From: Perognathus longimembris pacificus | Taxonomy: Eukaryota; Chordata; Mammalia; Rodentia; Heteromyidae | Direction: 5' to 3' | Length of the DNA: 64,000 nucleotides | Assembly (NCBI RefSeq): GCF_023159225.1 | Contig: NC_063169.1 | Location: forward strand, 61,591,934 to 61,655,933 | In this document: positions 12,053-21,730 of the stretch, piece after piece | Layout: every line of letters starts with the position of its first letter | How positions within the stretch are numbered: position 1 is the first letter of the stretch | Notes under the pieces: generated by a model | Seen by the model: the letters and a program-made list of their open reading frames with translations, nothing else | What the model was told of the DNA's origin: nothing | The model's database searches: none | Made by a program: the position numbers and the translations under genes

Positions 12053-12278
12053 GGACTTGAACCCAGGGCCTAGGCATTGTTTCTGAGCTTCTTTTGCTCA
12101 AGGCTAGCTCTCTTTCACTTGAGCTAGAGCTCTACTTCTGGCTTTTTTTTCCTTTGGTGGTCAATTGGAAACAAGGATCTCACTGGATTTTCTACCTGAT
12201 TTGAGTTTGAACCTTGGTCCTCAGATCTCAGACTCTTGAGTAGCTAGGATTATGGGTTTGAGCCATCAACATCTGCCT
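12051..12278 (-). mobile_element. 7SL-Geo composite SINE
   Basis: Minus-strand order: gacttgaacccagggcctag, gctcaaggctagctctcttt, tggtggtcaattggaaac, then head tcttgagtagctaggattat. Moderately diverged and nearly full length. Confidence 0.8.
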
Positions 12279-12600
12279 TTACTTACCGCTTACCTTCTAA
12301 GCATCTCAGTGACTCTGATGAGAACCCACATTTGAAGTTCACTGTTATGTTTCTCTGTATTAGTAATTTCCTTTGTCAAATAATGTGTGATTGTGCCAGG
12401 TATAATGTGAACCATTGGCATATTAACTGTGAATTCAACATGTATCATTGCTCTAGTCATATAACTTATAGTTAAGCAAGATTAACTTGTGACAGGAAAA
12501 CATCTGAGTGTTACAAAGATGCAATTCTCCCAGCTTTGGGAAAGACCAGAGGAAGGCTTTGTGGGTAACCTGTATTTGCATGTTAGAAGGAAGGGCTAAG

Positions 12601-12825
12601 CCAGTACCAGTGGCTCATGTCTGTAATCCTAGCTAATCAGGAGGCTAAAATCTGACATTTGGGGCTCAAAGCCAGCCCTGACAGGAAACTTCATGAGACT
12701 CTTAATGTCCAATTAATCACCAAAAAGCTGGAAGTACAGCTGTGGCTCAAGTGATAAAGCTCCAGCCTTGAGTAAAAAAGCTGAAGGACAGTACCCAGCT
12801 CTTGAGTTCAAGCCCTAGCAACAAC
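12601..12825 (+). mobile_element. 7SL-Geo composite SINE
   Basis: Full plus-strand copy: tggctcatgtctgtaatcct, aaagccagccctgacaggaa, ccaattaatcaccaaaaagc, ctgtggctcaagtgataaag, gagttcaagccctagc. A GGAA tract follows. Confidence 0.85.
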
Positions 12826-12847
12826 ATAAAGAAAGAAAGAAAAAATA

Positions 12848-12902
12848 GGAAGGAAGGAAGGAAGGAAGGAAGGAAGGAAGGAAGGAAGGAAGGAAGGAAG
12901 GA
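12848..12902 (+). repeat. (GGAA)n microsatellite
   Basis: About 13 GGAA units lie 20 bp after the end of a plus-strand SINE and probably derive from its tail. Confidence 0.95.
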
Positions 12903-13384
12903 GTGCTATTCACATATGATCCTTATGGTCAAGGGCCACAAGCTCAGAATGAGGTTTGGCACCAGGGACATGAGTAAATTCATTATGGAAAGGATCAGAC
13001 AGGAGGAAAGGGTGAGGTAGATCCAAGGAGAAAGGAACCAAAGGGTCTCCTGGGATCATGGCCCAAGCTGCCATCCTGAATTGTAGATCATCAAGGACCT
13101 CGAGCAAAGTTCCACACAGGTTGAACTGGACTCAATATTCTCCCTCTCGAGCCCACTCCCCCTTCCAGCTCCCTTCTGTCAGTGACACTGTTGCCTGCCT
13201 GCTTACACAAGCCACAGACCTGGTATTCACTTCATATTATCCTTTCTCAACTCCCCTCGCCAATTAATCACCACCGAATCCTGATGTTCTCAAAACTTCT
13301 CTGCTCCAATCTCTGCTCCAACCTCAGCCATTTGCTCATGGCTGTCTTCCTCTGAGTTCTTAACTATGCACAAAAATGCAAGAA
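12903..13384. other. Intergenic DNA, no gene seen
   Basis: Unique-looking sequence. Short open frames on both strands overlap one another and have no recognised relatives. Confidence 0.5.
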
Positions 13385-13570
13385 CCTACTTTGGTTTTTT
13401 AATTTTTTTTAAATATTTTTATTGTTATTGTAAATGTGATGTAGAGGAGGGTTACAGTTACATAAGTCAGGTAAAGAGTACATACTTTTTTTGGATAATG
13501 TCACCCCTTCCCTTGCTCTTGTACAGTTTTTCCTTCCCATCTCACCCACAAGTTTTATAGTTCATTTTCA
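13385..13570 (-). mobile_element. Possible L1 3'-end fragment
   Basis: A T-rich start is followed by gtaaatgtgatgtagaggag, cagttacataagtcaggtaa and a C/T-rich block ending in cacaagttttatagttcatt. This style resembles reverse-oriented 3' untranslated ends of rodent L1 elements. No ORF1 or ORF2 coding sequence is present, so the call rests on general resemblance. Confidence 0.4.
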
Positions 13571-13584
13571 ACATAGTGTGTTTA

Positions 13585-13950
13585 ATTTTTTTAAGGGATG
13601 TATTGGGACATATAGGAAAGAGGAAGAATTTTTATCTCTTGGTTTCAGAGGTTTTAGTCCATAATCTATGGTTATATTGATTCTGGTATTATGGTAAGTC
13701 AGAACACCATGGTGGCAAATGTATGGGGAGAGCTTATTTTCCTCATGGTGGACAGGAAGCAAACATAAAAGGAGGGCAGGCACTAAAACGAACCTTCAAA
13801 GTCACATCCCCCGTGATCTAAATCCTCTACAGAAGCCCCACTTCCTAAAGTTTCTAAGCACACCCTTAAAAAAAAATCCCACCAAATAGGAAACACACCT
13901 TCAAAACCCAAGTGTTTGAGAGACAGACCACATTCAAACCACAGCATACA
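13585..13950 (-). mobile_element. MaLR-type LTR (MST/ORR1-like), minus strand
   Basis: On the minus strand it begins tatgctgtggtttgaatgtg and then gtctgtctctcaaacac. It carries a GGAAGTGGGGCTTC block, tccaccatgaggaaaataag and a match to ggactaaaacctctgaaacc. These phrases occur in this order in MaLR LTRs. The 3' end is less clear than in the copy near 2.8-3.1 kb. Confidence 0.7.
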
Positions 13951-14042
13951 CCCTCTCAGTACTCCCCTTCAAGCTTTATTCTGTGATGTAGTTAGTAAAC
14001 TCTTTTCCCAAACTACTTCTGCATAGTACACAAGTTAATCTT

Positions 14043-14130
14043 GGAGCTGGGCAAGTAGCTTAGGAGTAAAACACATGCTTAGCATGCCTGAGGTACTGGG
14101 TTCAATCCCCAATGCCAAAACCAAAAATGA
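14043..14130 (+). mobile_element. ID-type tRNA-derived SINE monomer
   Basis: gagctgggcaagtagcttag, acacatgcttagcatgcctg and the B box gggttcaatccccaatgcc are followed by an A-rich tail. It is a single diverged monomer. Confidence 0.7.
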
Positions 14131-15063
14131 CAACCACAATGAAAAGTAAAATTTGTCCACCCTGGAATGAATCAGCATGGACGATGATCAGCTGGTCTAG
14201 ATTAAAGTATGTTTGGTTATGGTTTTCCCCGTGAATGACTGATTGTCCCATTGCTATGATTTGTCTTTGAGATGTTATAGGAAGGAATTAAAACTTTATG
14301 CAAGTATTCTATTGATGAAGGAAGTATAGCTCTCCCCCAAACGCCCAAGATCCTTATCTATGCTGCAATGGGGGCAAACTTCAGCAGATAAAGATTTGTA
14401 TTCTTTGCTCCCTAGTTTCCATGTGTGTTCCATTCAGATCAGGAAATTGACATTTCAGCCTGGAAGACATAGGCCAGATGTTGGTCCGTTAGCTGAAAGA
14501 TGGATTTCCTGCTTGGATAGGTGACCTCTGAAAGCAAAATAGGCTTTTTCTTAATGGATGGACTGTCCAGATGACCTCATTTCTAGAACAAGGGTCCTTT
14601 GTGAAGTGTCTCTTTGCGGTTGGAATCAACATCATCTGATTTTTTGAGAACACTCATTAGATAAACAGCTAGCTAGCACCTAGTTGTTTCCTTTATAAGG
14701 CATAAAGGGAAAATTCTTGCATTCATTGAGAGGGAAGTGGTGCAGAAAATGCTGTGCCTATTCACCCGTGTGAATATTCCCTTTAAACTCCAAGCCTCAT
14801 TCAGGCCACCAGCACCCGAAGGAGCAGCTCATGTCATGACCTTCCCTAAACAGGGAATTGTTCCCTGAAGCTTGAGCAAGGCGCTAATTAAAGAAGGAGC
14901 TCTGACCCCAGGCCCCTCCCATACTGACCGTCTATCTCAACATGTGAGAAGCTCATTGACACAGGCCAGTGGAGCCACCTCTTCTGATGAGTTCTTCATA
15001 GAGTGCACTTATTTATATCTTCAATTGTGTAAGGCAGCTCAGAGAAACTGAGATAACTGAGCC

Positions 15064-15066
<3 letters not shown>
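14131..15066. other. Unique intergenic DNA, no gene seen
   Basis: No repeat family, exon or RNA gene was recognised over about 930 bp. This is one of the longer repeat-free stretches upstream of the CpG island. Confidence 0.45.

Positions 15067-15112
<46 letters not shown>
15067..15112 (+). repeat. (TG)n microsatellite
   Basis: About 23 TG units with no adjoining SINE, so this tract is not explained by SINE-tail growth. Confidence 0.95.
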
Positions 15113-15114
<2 letters not shown>

Positions 15115-15345
15115 ATGCATCTGTATGTGTCACCGGAAATGCAGTTTGGATGACAGTACCAAGGAAAGGAAAATGGCCTTGAAGAACAGGGGGAAAAGTC
15201 TATCGGACTTACTACATGTGGGACGTAACAGAATCAGATCATGTGAGAAGGAAGATCTAGGTTTCTGATATTCTAAAATAATAAAACTTTATGGCAGGAG
15301 GAAGGTTGAAGTTTTATTTATTTATATATTTGTTAGTTTATTTGT

Positions 15346-15550
15346 TTGTTTGTTTTTGGCCAGTCCTGGGCCTTGGACTCAGGGCCTGAGCACTGTCCCT
15401 GGCTTCCTTTTTGCTCAAGGCTAGCACTCTGCCACTTGAGCCACAGCGCCACTTCTGGCCGTTTTCTGTATATGTGGTGCTGGGGAATCGAACCCAGGGC
15501 CTCATGTATATGAGGCAAGTTCTCTTGCCACTAGGCCATATCCCCAGCCC
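15346..15550 (-). mobile_element. IDL-Geo SINE with perfect target-site duplication
   Basis: Complete minus-strand copy: gccagtcctgggccttggac, ccacttgagccacagcgcca, gtggtgctggggaatcgaac, gccactaggccatatcccca. The 16-bp repeat ttgttagtttatttgt occurs at 15330-15345 and again at 15551-15566. The insertion sits at the tail end of the older 7SL-Geo that follows. Confidence 0.93.
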
Positions 15551-15566
15551 TTGTTAGTTTATTTGT

Positions 15567-15796
15567 GTCAGTCTTGGAGCTTGAATTCTGGGCCTGGGTG
15601 CTGTCCCTGAGCTCTTCAGCTCAAAGCTAGCACTCTACCATGTGGAGCCACCGCTCCACTTCCAGTTTTCTGGTGGTTCATTGAAAATAAGAGTCTCGTG
15701 GACTTTCCTTCCCTGGGATGGCTTTGAACTTTGATCCTTAGATCTCAGCCCCCTGGGTAGCTAGGATTACAGGCATGAGCCACCAGCACCCGGCTA
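15567..15796 (-). mobile_element. 7SL-Geo composite SINE
   Basis: Full minus-strand copy: gtcttggagcttgaattctg, ctcaaagctagcactctacc, ggtggttcattgaaaataag, ggtagctaggattacaggca, accagcacccggct. A younger IDL-Geo has inserted at its T-rich end. Confidence 0.87.
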
Positions 15797-15935
15797 CCTT
15801 TTTTATGTTATTGTGGTCATTAGCATACATAAAACTATGTTTTGGAAGGGGGTTCATCATGACATATTTGACCATATGGACCCTTATTACCTTTTGATTC
15901 TTAGCCCCTCTCCCACTCTTTTTTTTGCCTGCACT
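15797..15935 (-). mobile_element. Possible L1 3'-end fragment
   Basis: tgttattgtggtcattagca, gggggttcatcatgacatat and gattcttagcccctctccca resemble reverse-oriented L1 3' ends. There is no coding part; the call is tentative. Confidence 0.35.
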
Positions 15936-16429
15936 TTTCCTTTAGGATTAGGAATGGCATTGTCTTTCTTCAATACTTCATGAGTGAATGTAACTCGTGT
16001 TAAACCCTTGTCTTGTGATCCCCAATCTGGATTCCTCCATGAAAAACATTAGCTAGAACCACACAGAGCCAAAAAATTAACAGCAGGGCTGGGTACCCAG
16101 GACTCACAGTTCTGCTTCAGGAAACTTCTATAATAAATTCCTAAGCCTTCTTAAAACTGAAGAACAAAGGGATATTATACTTTTCTTTGTTTTAGTGAAT
16201 CAACACATATTTTTCCCAGAATGTTATAATCAACACAATGCCTCTAAAAATATTCATACATAAATGTCATTAGTTGTAAATTTCTTCTTGTTGTTGTTTA
16301 GCCAAAGTATTCTTTAGGCGACTTTGGGCAAGACTACAACAATCTGTGCTTACCAGGATTCATTCTAGGCGTGAGAATCTTTTCTGCTATCTGCTTCAAC
16401 ATCATGGCAACTCAAAGGACCCAAGTAAT

Positions 16430-16645
16430 TTTTTTTTTTTTGCCAGCCCTGGGCCTTGAACTCAGGGCCTGAGCACTGTCCCTGGCTTCTTTTTGCTCAA
16501 GGGCACTCTGCCACTTGAGCCACAATGTCACTTCTGGCCATTTTCTATATATGTGGTGCTATATATGTGGTGCTGAGGAATCAAACCCAGGGCTTCATGT
16601 ATACAAGGCAAGCACTCTTGCCACTAGGCCATATTCCCAGCCCCC
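16430..16645 (-). mobile_element. IDL-Geo SINE with a 14-bp internal duplication
   Basis: Minus-strand copy starting after a T run: gccagccctgggccttgaac, then the IDL part with gaggaatcaaacccagggct. Between the monomers the unit atatatgtggtgct is tandemly doubled (16547-16560 and 16561-16574). Part of the Geo A-box region is deleted (gctcaagggcactctgcc). Confidence 0.88.
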
Positions 16646-16664
16646 AAATATTTATTAATTTACT

Positions 16665-16885
16665 TAGTGCGGGTACTGGGGCTTGAACTCAAGGCCTGGG
16701 CACTGTCCCTTAGCTCTGTTGTTCAGGGCCAAAGAGGCTCCACCACTTGGGCCAGAGCTCCACTTATGGCTTTCTGCTGTTTAACTGTAGATAAAAGTCT
16801 TAAGGAGTTTTCTGCTCTGGCTGGCTTCAAACTGTGATCCTCAGATCTCAGCTTCCTGGTGGGAGCCCTTAATTCCTGGCTGAAC
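16665..16885 (-). mobile_element. 7SL-Geo composite SINE
   Basis: Diverged minus-strand copy: actggggcttgaactcaagg, ccaccacttgggccagagct, gctgtttaactgtagataaa, cttcaaactgtgatcctcag. It follows an IDL-Geo in the same orientation, as at 15.35-15.80 kb. Confidence 0.78.
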
Positions 16886-17378
16886 AGAGCTTTAAAATTT
16901 AATGGAATTTTTTTTCTACACCCATGTTTAATGGCATCTTCATAGGATAAAGTTCATAAAAGACAAGATTGAAACATCAATTTTAGGTGCTGGATATTTC
17001 TCAGCTGTACTTTTAAGTCAGTCCTTGTATAACTTGGAAATACTTAGCATACTCTTTGCCCTATTACAACCCCATTATTTTTTACACTCTTTTAAGCAAA
17101 AAAAAAAAAGATAAATAGCAAATAATATGATTCCCAAATTCCTTCTCCTTTCGCTCCACATAGTGTTATAGTCTGCACAGGACAGACTGTACTGGTCTTT
17201 ATTCTTTGGTGAGCAGAGATCATTTGGTTCTTTGCCTTGAGTAGTATGGAATTCAATTCACATAGCAGACGCTGATTGAGTCCTACCTGGATAGAGTCCA
17301 GGCATTTTATTGAACTTGATGTATAACTTCAGAATCTTCTCAGCTAAACTACAAATGCCTTTTAGGAATTATTAGTTG

Positions 17379-17512
17379 AGCTAGATGTGGTGGCACATGA
17401 CTGTAATTCTAGCACGTGGGAGTCCAAGGCACATCTAGGAAGATTGCAAGTTGAAGGCCAGCCTGAGCTACCTAGTGATACCCTGTCACAAAACAAAAGA
17501 ACAACAACAAAG
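17379..17512 (+). mobile_element. B1 SINE
   Basis: ctagatgtggtggcacatga, ctgtaattctagcacgtggg, gaaggccagcctgagctacc, then an A/C-rich tail (acaaaacaaaagaacaac). This is the usual B1 order and length. Confidence 0.8.
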
Positions 17513-17989
17513 GTTTGACCCTGTCCTGTAAATCGAAACAGCTATGATTTTTGTGACAGGACCATTGTGTCCGATAGAGGCCTTGCCAGGTAGAAACTTG
17601 GTATTGACAGGCACCATTGCTTATCAGAAGAGGAGAGATTGCAGGGGAAAGTATTTATAGTCCTGCCTCCTCCCTGTGTTTTCCTTCTCTTCCTGGCCGT
17701 TTCTGGCTGTCAGTTCTCTTGTTTTATTTACTCTTTAGTTGCTCTTAGCTCTTTCCTTGTCTCCTGTGCAGTACTCCCTGAGGAAGGCAATGTGTCTGCT
17801 TGGGCTTCCTTCACCTTTCAGGCATCTGTGAAAAGAATTTGTTGTGATGGGGAAAAGCCTTTCATCCTGTCAGCCCTTCCTTGAATTCAGTTCCCCAAGG
17901 CACAGTGGAATGCCCCCCTATCTCCCCATAAGAGTGGCCAGAAAGGGTTGCTGACTATTGGCAAACATTTAATAAGCTTATCCATTTTC

Positions 17990-18195
17990 TTTCTTTTTTT
18001 TTTTTGCCAGTCCTGGGACTTGAACCCAGGACCCAAGCACTGTCTCTGGCTTCTTTTTGCTCCAGGCTAGCACTCTACCACTTGAGCCACAATGCCACTT
18101 CTGGCCTTTTCTGTATATGTGGTGCTGAGGAATCGAACCCAGGGCTTCATGCATGCTAGGCAAGCACTCTACCTCTAGGCCATATTCCCAGCCCA
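17990..18195 (-). mobile_element. IDL-Geo SINE
   Basis: Complete minus-strand copy: gccagtcctgggacttgaac, taccacttgagccacaatgc, tgaggaatcgaacccagggc, ctaggccatattcccagccc. The short flanking match agctta(t) on both sides is a weak target-site duplication. Confidence 0.88.
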
Positions 18196-18320
18196 GCTTA
18201 TTTTCGCTGCTCAATTTCAGTATCAGACAGTTATGGTAAGAAAAAAAAATGGGATTGTTTACAACCTTTCAGATTTAATCTATTTTTGAAGCAGAAGTGA
18301 TTGAAATAACCAACTATTTA

Positions 18321-18540
18321 GCCAGGCACTGGTATAATCACACCTGTCATCATTACTACTAAGGAGGCCATGATACGAGGACCATGGTTCAAAGCCAGTC
18401 AAGGTAAGAAAGTTTGTGAGACTCATTTCTGATTCACCACTAAAAAGCTGGAAATGGAGCTGTGGCCCAAGTGGTAGAGTACCAGCCTTGAGCAAAGGAG
18501 CTTGGGGACAGCACCCCAGACCCTGAGTTCAAGCCCCAGG

Positions 18541-18543
<3 letters not shown>
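18321..18543 (+). mobile_element. 7SL-Geo composite SINE
   Basis: gccaggcactggtataatca, caaagccagtcaaggtaaga, ccactaaaaagctggaaatg, gctgtggcccaagtggtaga, gagttcaagccccaggactg. The tail merges into the CA repeat. Confidence 0.85.
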
Positions 18544-18579
<36 letters not shown>

Positions 18580-18593
18580 ACACACACACACAC
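18544..18593 (+). repeat. (CA)n microsatellite
   Basis: About 24 CA units with one TA interruption grow directly from the SINE 3' end. Confidence 0.95.
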
Positions 18594-18734
18594 TATTTCA
18601 ATGAAGCTCTGTACTTAAGAGCTATTCTTGTGGAGAATATATTTTTATTTAAGTTTGTCCTTTAACATCAAATTATTTCTGACTTAGAAATTCAACTACG
18701 CTCTTGTCAGTTTCTTTTTATTTTACTTTGTTTT

Positions 18735-18987
18735 GTATCAGTTACTACTGGGACTTGAACTCATGGCCTAGACATTCTCCCTTAGCTTTTTAGCTCAAGG
18801 CAGCTTTTTAGTTCAAGGCTGGTGCTCTACCACTTGAGTCACAGCTCTACTTAGGGCTTCTTGCTGGTCAGGGGGAGGTAGGAGTCTCTCATGGGCTTTT
18901 CTGCCAGGGCTGGTTGTGAACCATTATCCTCAGGTCTCAGCCTCCTAATTAGCTAGGATGACAGGTACAGGACACCAAGGCTTGCTT
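18735..18987 (-). mobile_element. 7SL-Geo composite SINE
   Basis: actgggacttgaactcatgg, a partly doubled aaggc-agctttttag segment, ctaccacttgagtcacagct, gtctcagcctcctaattagc. Diverged minus-strand copy. Confidence 0.78.
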
Positions 18988-19373
18988 GAGGAGGATAATA
19001 GGTTAATTTCTATAGGTACCCAGCTGAGGATAATGCTTCTGACCTTTAGATGGCCCAGAAAGGCTCACCTCCTCCCAGAGGGGGAGTGTGGCAATTAGCT
19101 TGGCCTTGCCTCCTCCCGGATGCGGGAAGCTGGAGAACTCAAGGTCAAATGCTTTGCTGCAGGTTATCTAAGCCAAAAAGCAAAGGACTCCTGATTAGTC
19201 CTAGGGAGACATCCCACTTCCTAACCCCAGCCACCCGGTGCTGCTTGCCTGAGGCCCTGCTCAGTCACCTGCAGGGAGGTTTGCATTCCGGGAATAAGCC
19301 GCCCTGCAGTGGAAGGGCCTTCCTTCTGCCTCCCCACAACGCCAATCAGTTGATTATTTTACATATACTAGTA

Positions 19374-19446
19374 CTGGCTTCCATGATCCTCAGATCTCAG
19401 CCTCCCGAGTTGCTAGGATTACAGTTGTGAGCCACCAGTGCCCAGC
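19374..19446 (-). mobile_element. 7SL-Geo head fragment
   Basis: Only the 7SL-like head is present (gatcctcagatctcagcctc, ttgctaggattacagttgtg). It ends at a T run near 19447-19460. Confidence 0.7.
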
Positions 19447-19638
19447 TTTTTTTTTTTTTTTCCTTTAAGCCTACCATCCTTATCAGAGGGTACCAGGTTC
19501 ACAGCATCACAGAACCCGAAGTAGCCGTGGAAATCCTTCTGGCCTAACTCTCCATCAGCCTCGAAAAACACCAGGCTTGGTTGCATTAACTTATGGTTCA
19601 ACACTTTCTTCTATAAGGAACCACATGAGGTCGAGTTT

Positions 19639-19715
19639 CCTTCCTTCCTTCCTTCCTTTCTTCCTTCCTTCCTTCCTTCCTTCCTCCCTCCTTCCGTTTT
19701 TCCCTCCCTCCCTCC
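19639..19715 (+). repeat. (TTCC)n microsatellite
   Basis: About 75 bp of TTCC and CCCT units abut a minus-strand B1. Confidence 0.93.
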
Positions 19716-19806
19716 TTTCTGGACAGTGTTTCACTATGTAGCCCGTGTTGCTTTTGAACTCTAGAACTTCCTGCATCCGCTTCTCCTTCAGCCGCACCTG
19801 GCTCTC
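19716..19806 (-). mobile_element. B1 SINE
   Basis: cagtgtttcactatgtagcc, ttgcttttgaactctagaac, cttcagccgcacctggct. This is a minus-strand B1 with an internal deletion. Confidence 0.7.
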
Positions 19807-19984
19807 CTTTCTTAAAAAAAAATAAATAAATAAATAAAAATATATATAGTATCAGAGATTGTGTTCATGAATGAATGAACTTGTGAGTGTTAGTGACTGA
19901 ACTACAGGCTATTTGTTATCATAGACCTATGACAGCTCCATAAGCTTTTATAAATTTGTTTACTTTTTGTATTTTTCACAAAGT

Positions 19985-20065
19985 ACTTGGGCTTCCAGCT
20001 CTACCACTTGAGCCATACCTTCAGACAGATGCGTACTTGAGCCATACCTTTAGCCAGATGTGTGC

Positions 20066-20111
<46 letters not shown>

Positions 20112-20252
20112 GGAGTCTTGCTGACTTTTCTGCTCAGGCTGGCTTCCAACCATGATCCTCTAGATATCAACTCCTGAGTAGCTAGGATTACAGACCTCAA
20201 GCCTCTTGAATAGCTAGGATCACAGGCAAGAGCCACCACTGGCCCGCTCATA
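19985..20252 (-). mobile_element. 7SL-Geo SINE disrupted by a 29-bp duplication and an internal (TG)n
   Basis: The Geo A-box region (ctaccacttgagccatacct) is repeated as a 29-bp tandem unit (20006-20034 and 20035-20063). A (TG)n tract then occupies the place of the linker before the head resumes (gctcaggctggcttccaacc). The last head segment is also partly repeated (tagctaggattacagacctc, then tagctaggatcacaggcaag). Confidence 0.72.
20070..20107 (+). repeat. (TG)n microsatellite inside a SINE
   Basis: About 18 TG units lie in the middle of a SINE, not at its 3' end, unlike the other TG tracts. Confidence 0.93.
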
Positions 20253-20809
20253 AATTCATTTTGAAAAAGGTTTACGTTATGAAGATTCTTATGAGGACTG
20301 TTGATCCATTGCATGGTTGTTGCTTCATCAAGAGGATTTCTAAGATGCTCTCTGTCTCACCCTCGTTTTTATTTTAAAATTTGTGCTCAGGAGGAAAAAA
20401 TAAATAAACCAAAGCAAACAGGAGAAACTTATGAAGCAATCAAGAACTCCCTCTCCCCGTGGGCATCTCAATTTTTAAAAAATCTTTTTGTTTTGTTTTG
20501 TGTTACTTTTTCCAACACAAAACTCTTGCGGTTCCTTAACTGCTTCCCAGAGTGATCTATCAGCAAATCGAAGGTGACAAGTATTGTCATCTCCTAGGGA
20601 AAACCAAGTGGTTTTAAGAGAAGAAAAATCACCGAAAGAAAAAATAAACCTCTCCAGGGCAATATCCCTTATAAAATAAATCTATCGCGGAACTTCCCCC
20701 TTGGAAAGAAAGAAAACCCCCCAAAACAACCAACAAACTCCACAGGGGCCCTAGGTGTGTGTGTGTGCGGGACACATTGCCTTTTGAACAGGGCTGCAGT
20801 CTCTCTCCT
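20253..20809. other. SASH1 upstream flank, unique DNA
   Basis: Repeat-free DNA directly 5' of the CpG island; it may hold proximal control sites. Only a TATA-like box near 20,670 stands out. Open frames here are short and unsupported. Confidence 0.5.
20670..20676 (+). promoter_or_regulatory. TATA-like box upstream of the CpG island
   Basis: tataaaa lies about 140 bp before the CpG-rich region and 1,055 bp before the SASH1 ATG. CpG-island promoters usually lack TATA boxes, so this may be chance in an A-rich stretch. Confidence 0.25.
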
Positions 20810-21182
20810 TAGTCGAAGGCACCCCTCACCCGAGGAGCTTCCCCCCCACTTCATTAGCCCCGAAGGGGGGCGGGCAGAGGGTCCCCCGCTTAGAAAGCCA
20901 TGCAGACAATGGCACGCGCCCAAGCCTCCACACTTGTTTTTCGGTGTCGTCTAGGCTGGGAGAGAGAAAAAAGAAAAGGGCAGGTTGTTGCCATTCTTTA
21001 GGTCGCTGCCTCCCGTGGGTGGGGAGGCCGCGACACCCCGCGATGGTTTAATGGTTAACGTCGGGCCCAGGTGCGGAGCGGAGGCGTGGCGGTGCCCGGC
21101 GAGGTGGGGCCGGCGCGCGGCGACCCGGCCCCGCGGCTCCTCCCGGGCTCCGCCTGACTTCAGAGCACCTTTTGTAGCTGGA

Positions 21183-21190
21183 GGGCGGGG
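21183..21190 (+). promoter_or_regulatory. GC box (Sp1-type)
   Basis: gggcgggg within the CpG island, about 540 bp before the ATG. Confidence 0.5.
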
Positions 21191-21228
21191 AGGGAGTCCC
21201 GAGAGCCGGGCGAGCTCATTCCGAAGCC

Positions 21229-21238
21229 GGGGGCGGGG
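21229..21238 (+). promoter_or_regulatory. GC box (Sp1-type)
   Basis: gggggcgggg, about 45 bp after the previous GC box. The pair could place the core promoter near or after 21,250. Confidence 0.55.
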
Positions 21239-21600
21239 TCCCCGGGTTGCATCCCCGGCCCCCCCGGACGCCGCCACCCCCGCAGCCCGGCCCCGATCGG
21301 CCCCGCGAGCCCCAGGGCGTCGCGTGCCCAGCCCCCGCGGGTCGCGTGTCCCGCAGCTCCGCGTTGGCGGCTCGGTTCCCCGCGGCCGGGCCGGGCGCGC
21401 TCCCCCGCCGCCGCCGCGCGCAGTGGTGCGGGCTCGGCCGCGCTCGGGTGGCGGCGTCGCGGCCGGCTGGGAAAGTTTTCAGGACTTGTCAGAGTCGCGC
21501 CGCCCGCGCGCGCGGCCACCCCGAGCCGGAGTTGCGGGGGGGATCCTGCGGGAAAACACACCCCTCGTCCACGCACGGGCCGGGCCTGTCGTGCTCCGGG

Positions 21601-21627
21601 ATGCGACCCGGGGGCCCGGCTCGGTGA
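21601..21627 (+). other. Short uORF in the SASH1 leader
   Basis: An ATG followed by seven sense codons and TGA ends 103 bp before the main start. It would be in the leader of any transcript starting upstream of 21,601. Its start context (cggg before ATG, C after) is weaker than that of the main ATG. Confidence 0.45.
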
Positions 21628-21730
21628 CGCCGCCGGTGAGGACCCTGCGCCCCTGGCAGCCGTGCGCCGGTGCCGGGCGAGGGTGCTGCGGGGAGGACCG
21701 GGACGCACGGCCCGCGCGCGGGACGCGGCC

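Noticed and set aside
20670..20676. TATA box as the main SASH1 core promoter
   Set aside because: It lies outside the CpG island and over 1 kb from the ATG in an A-rich stretch; a dispersed CpG-island start is more likely.
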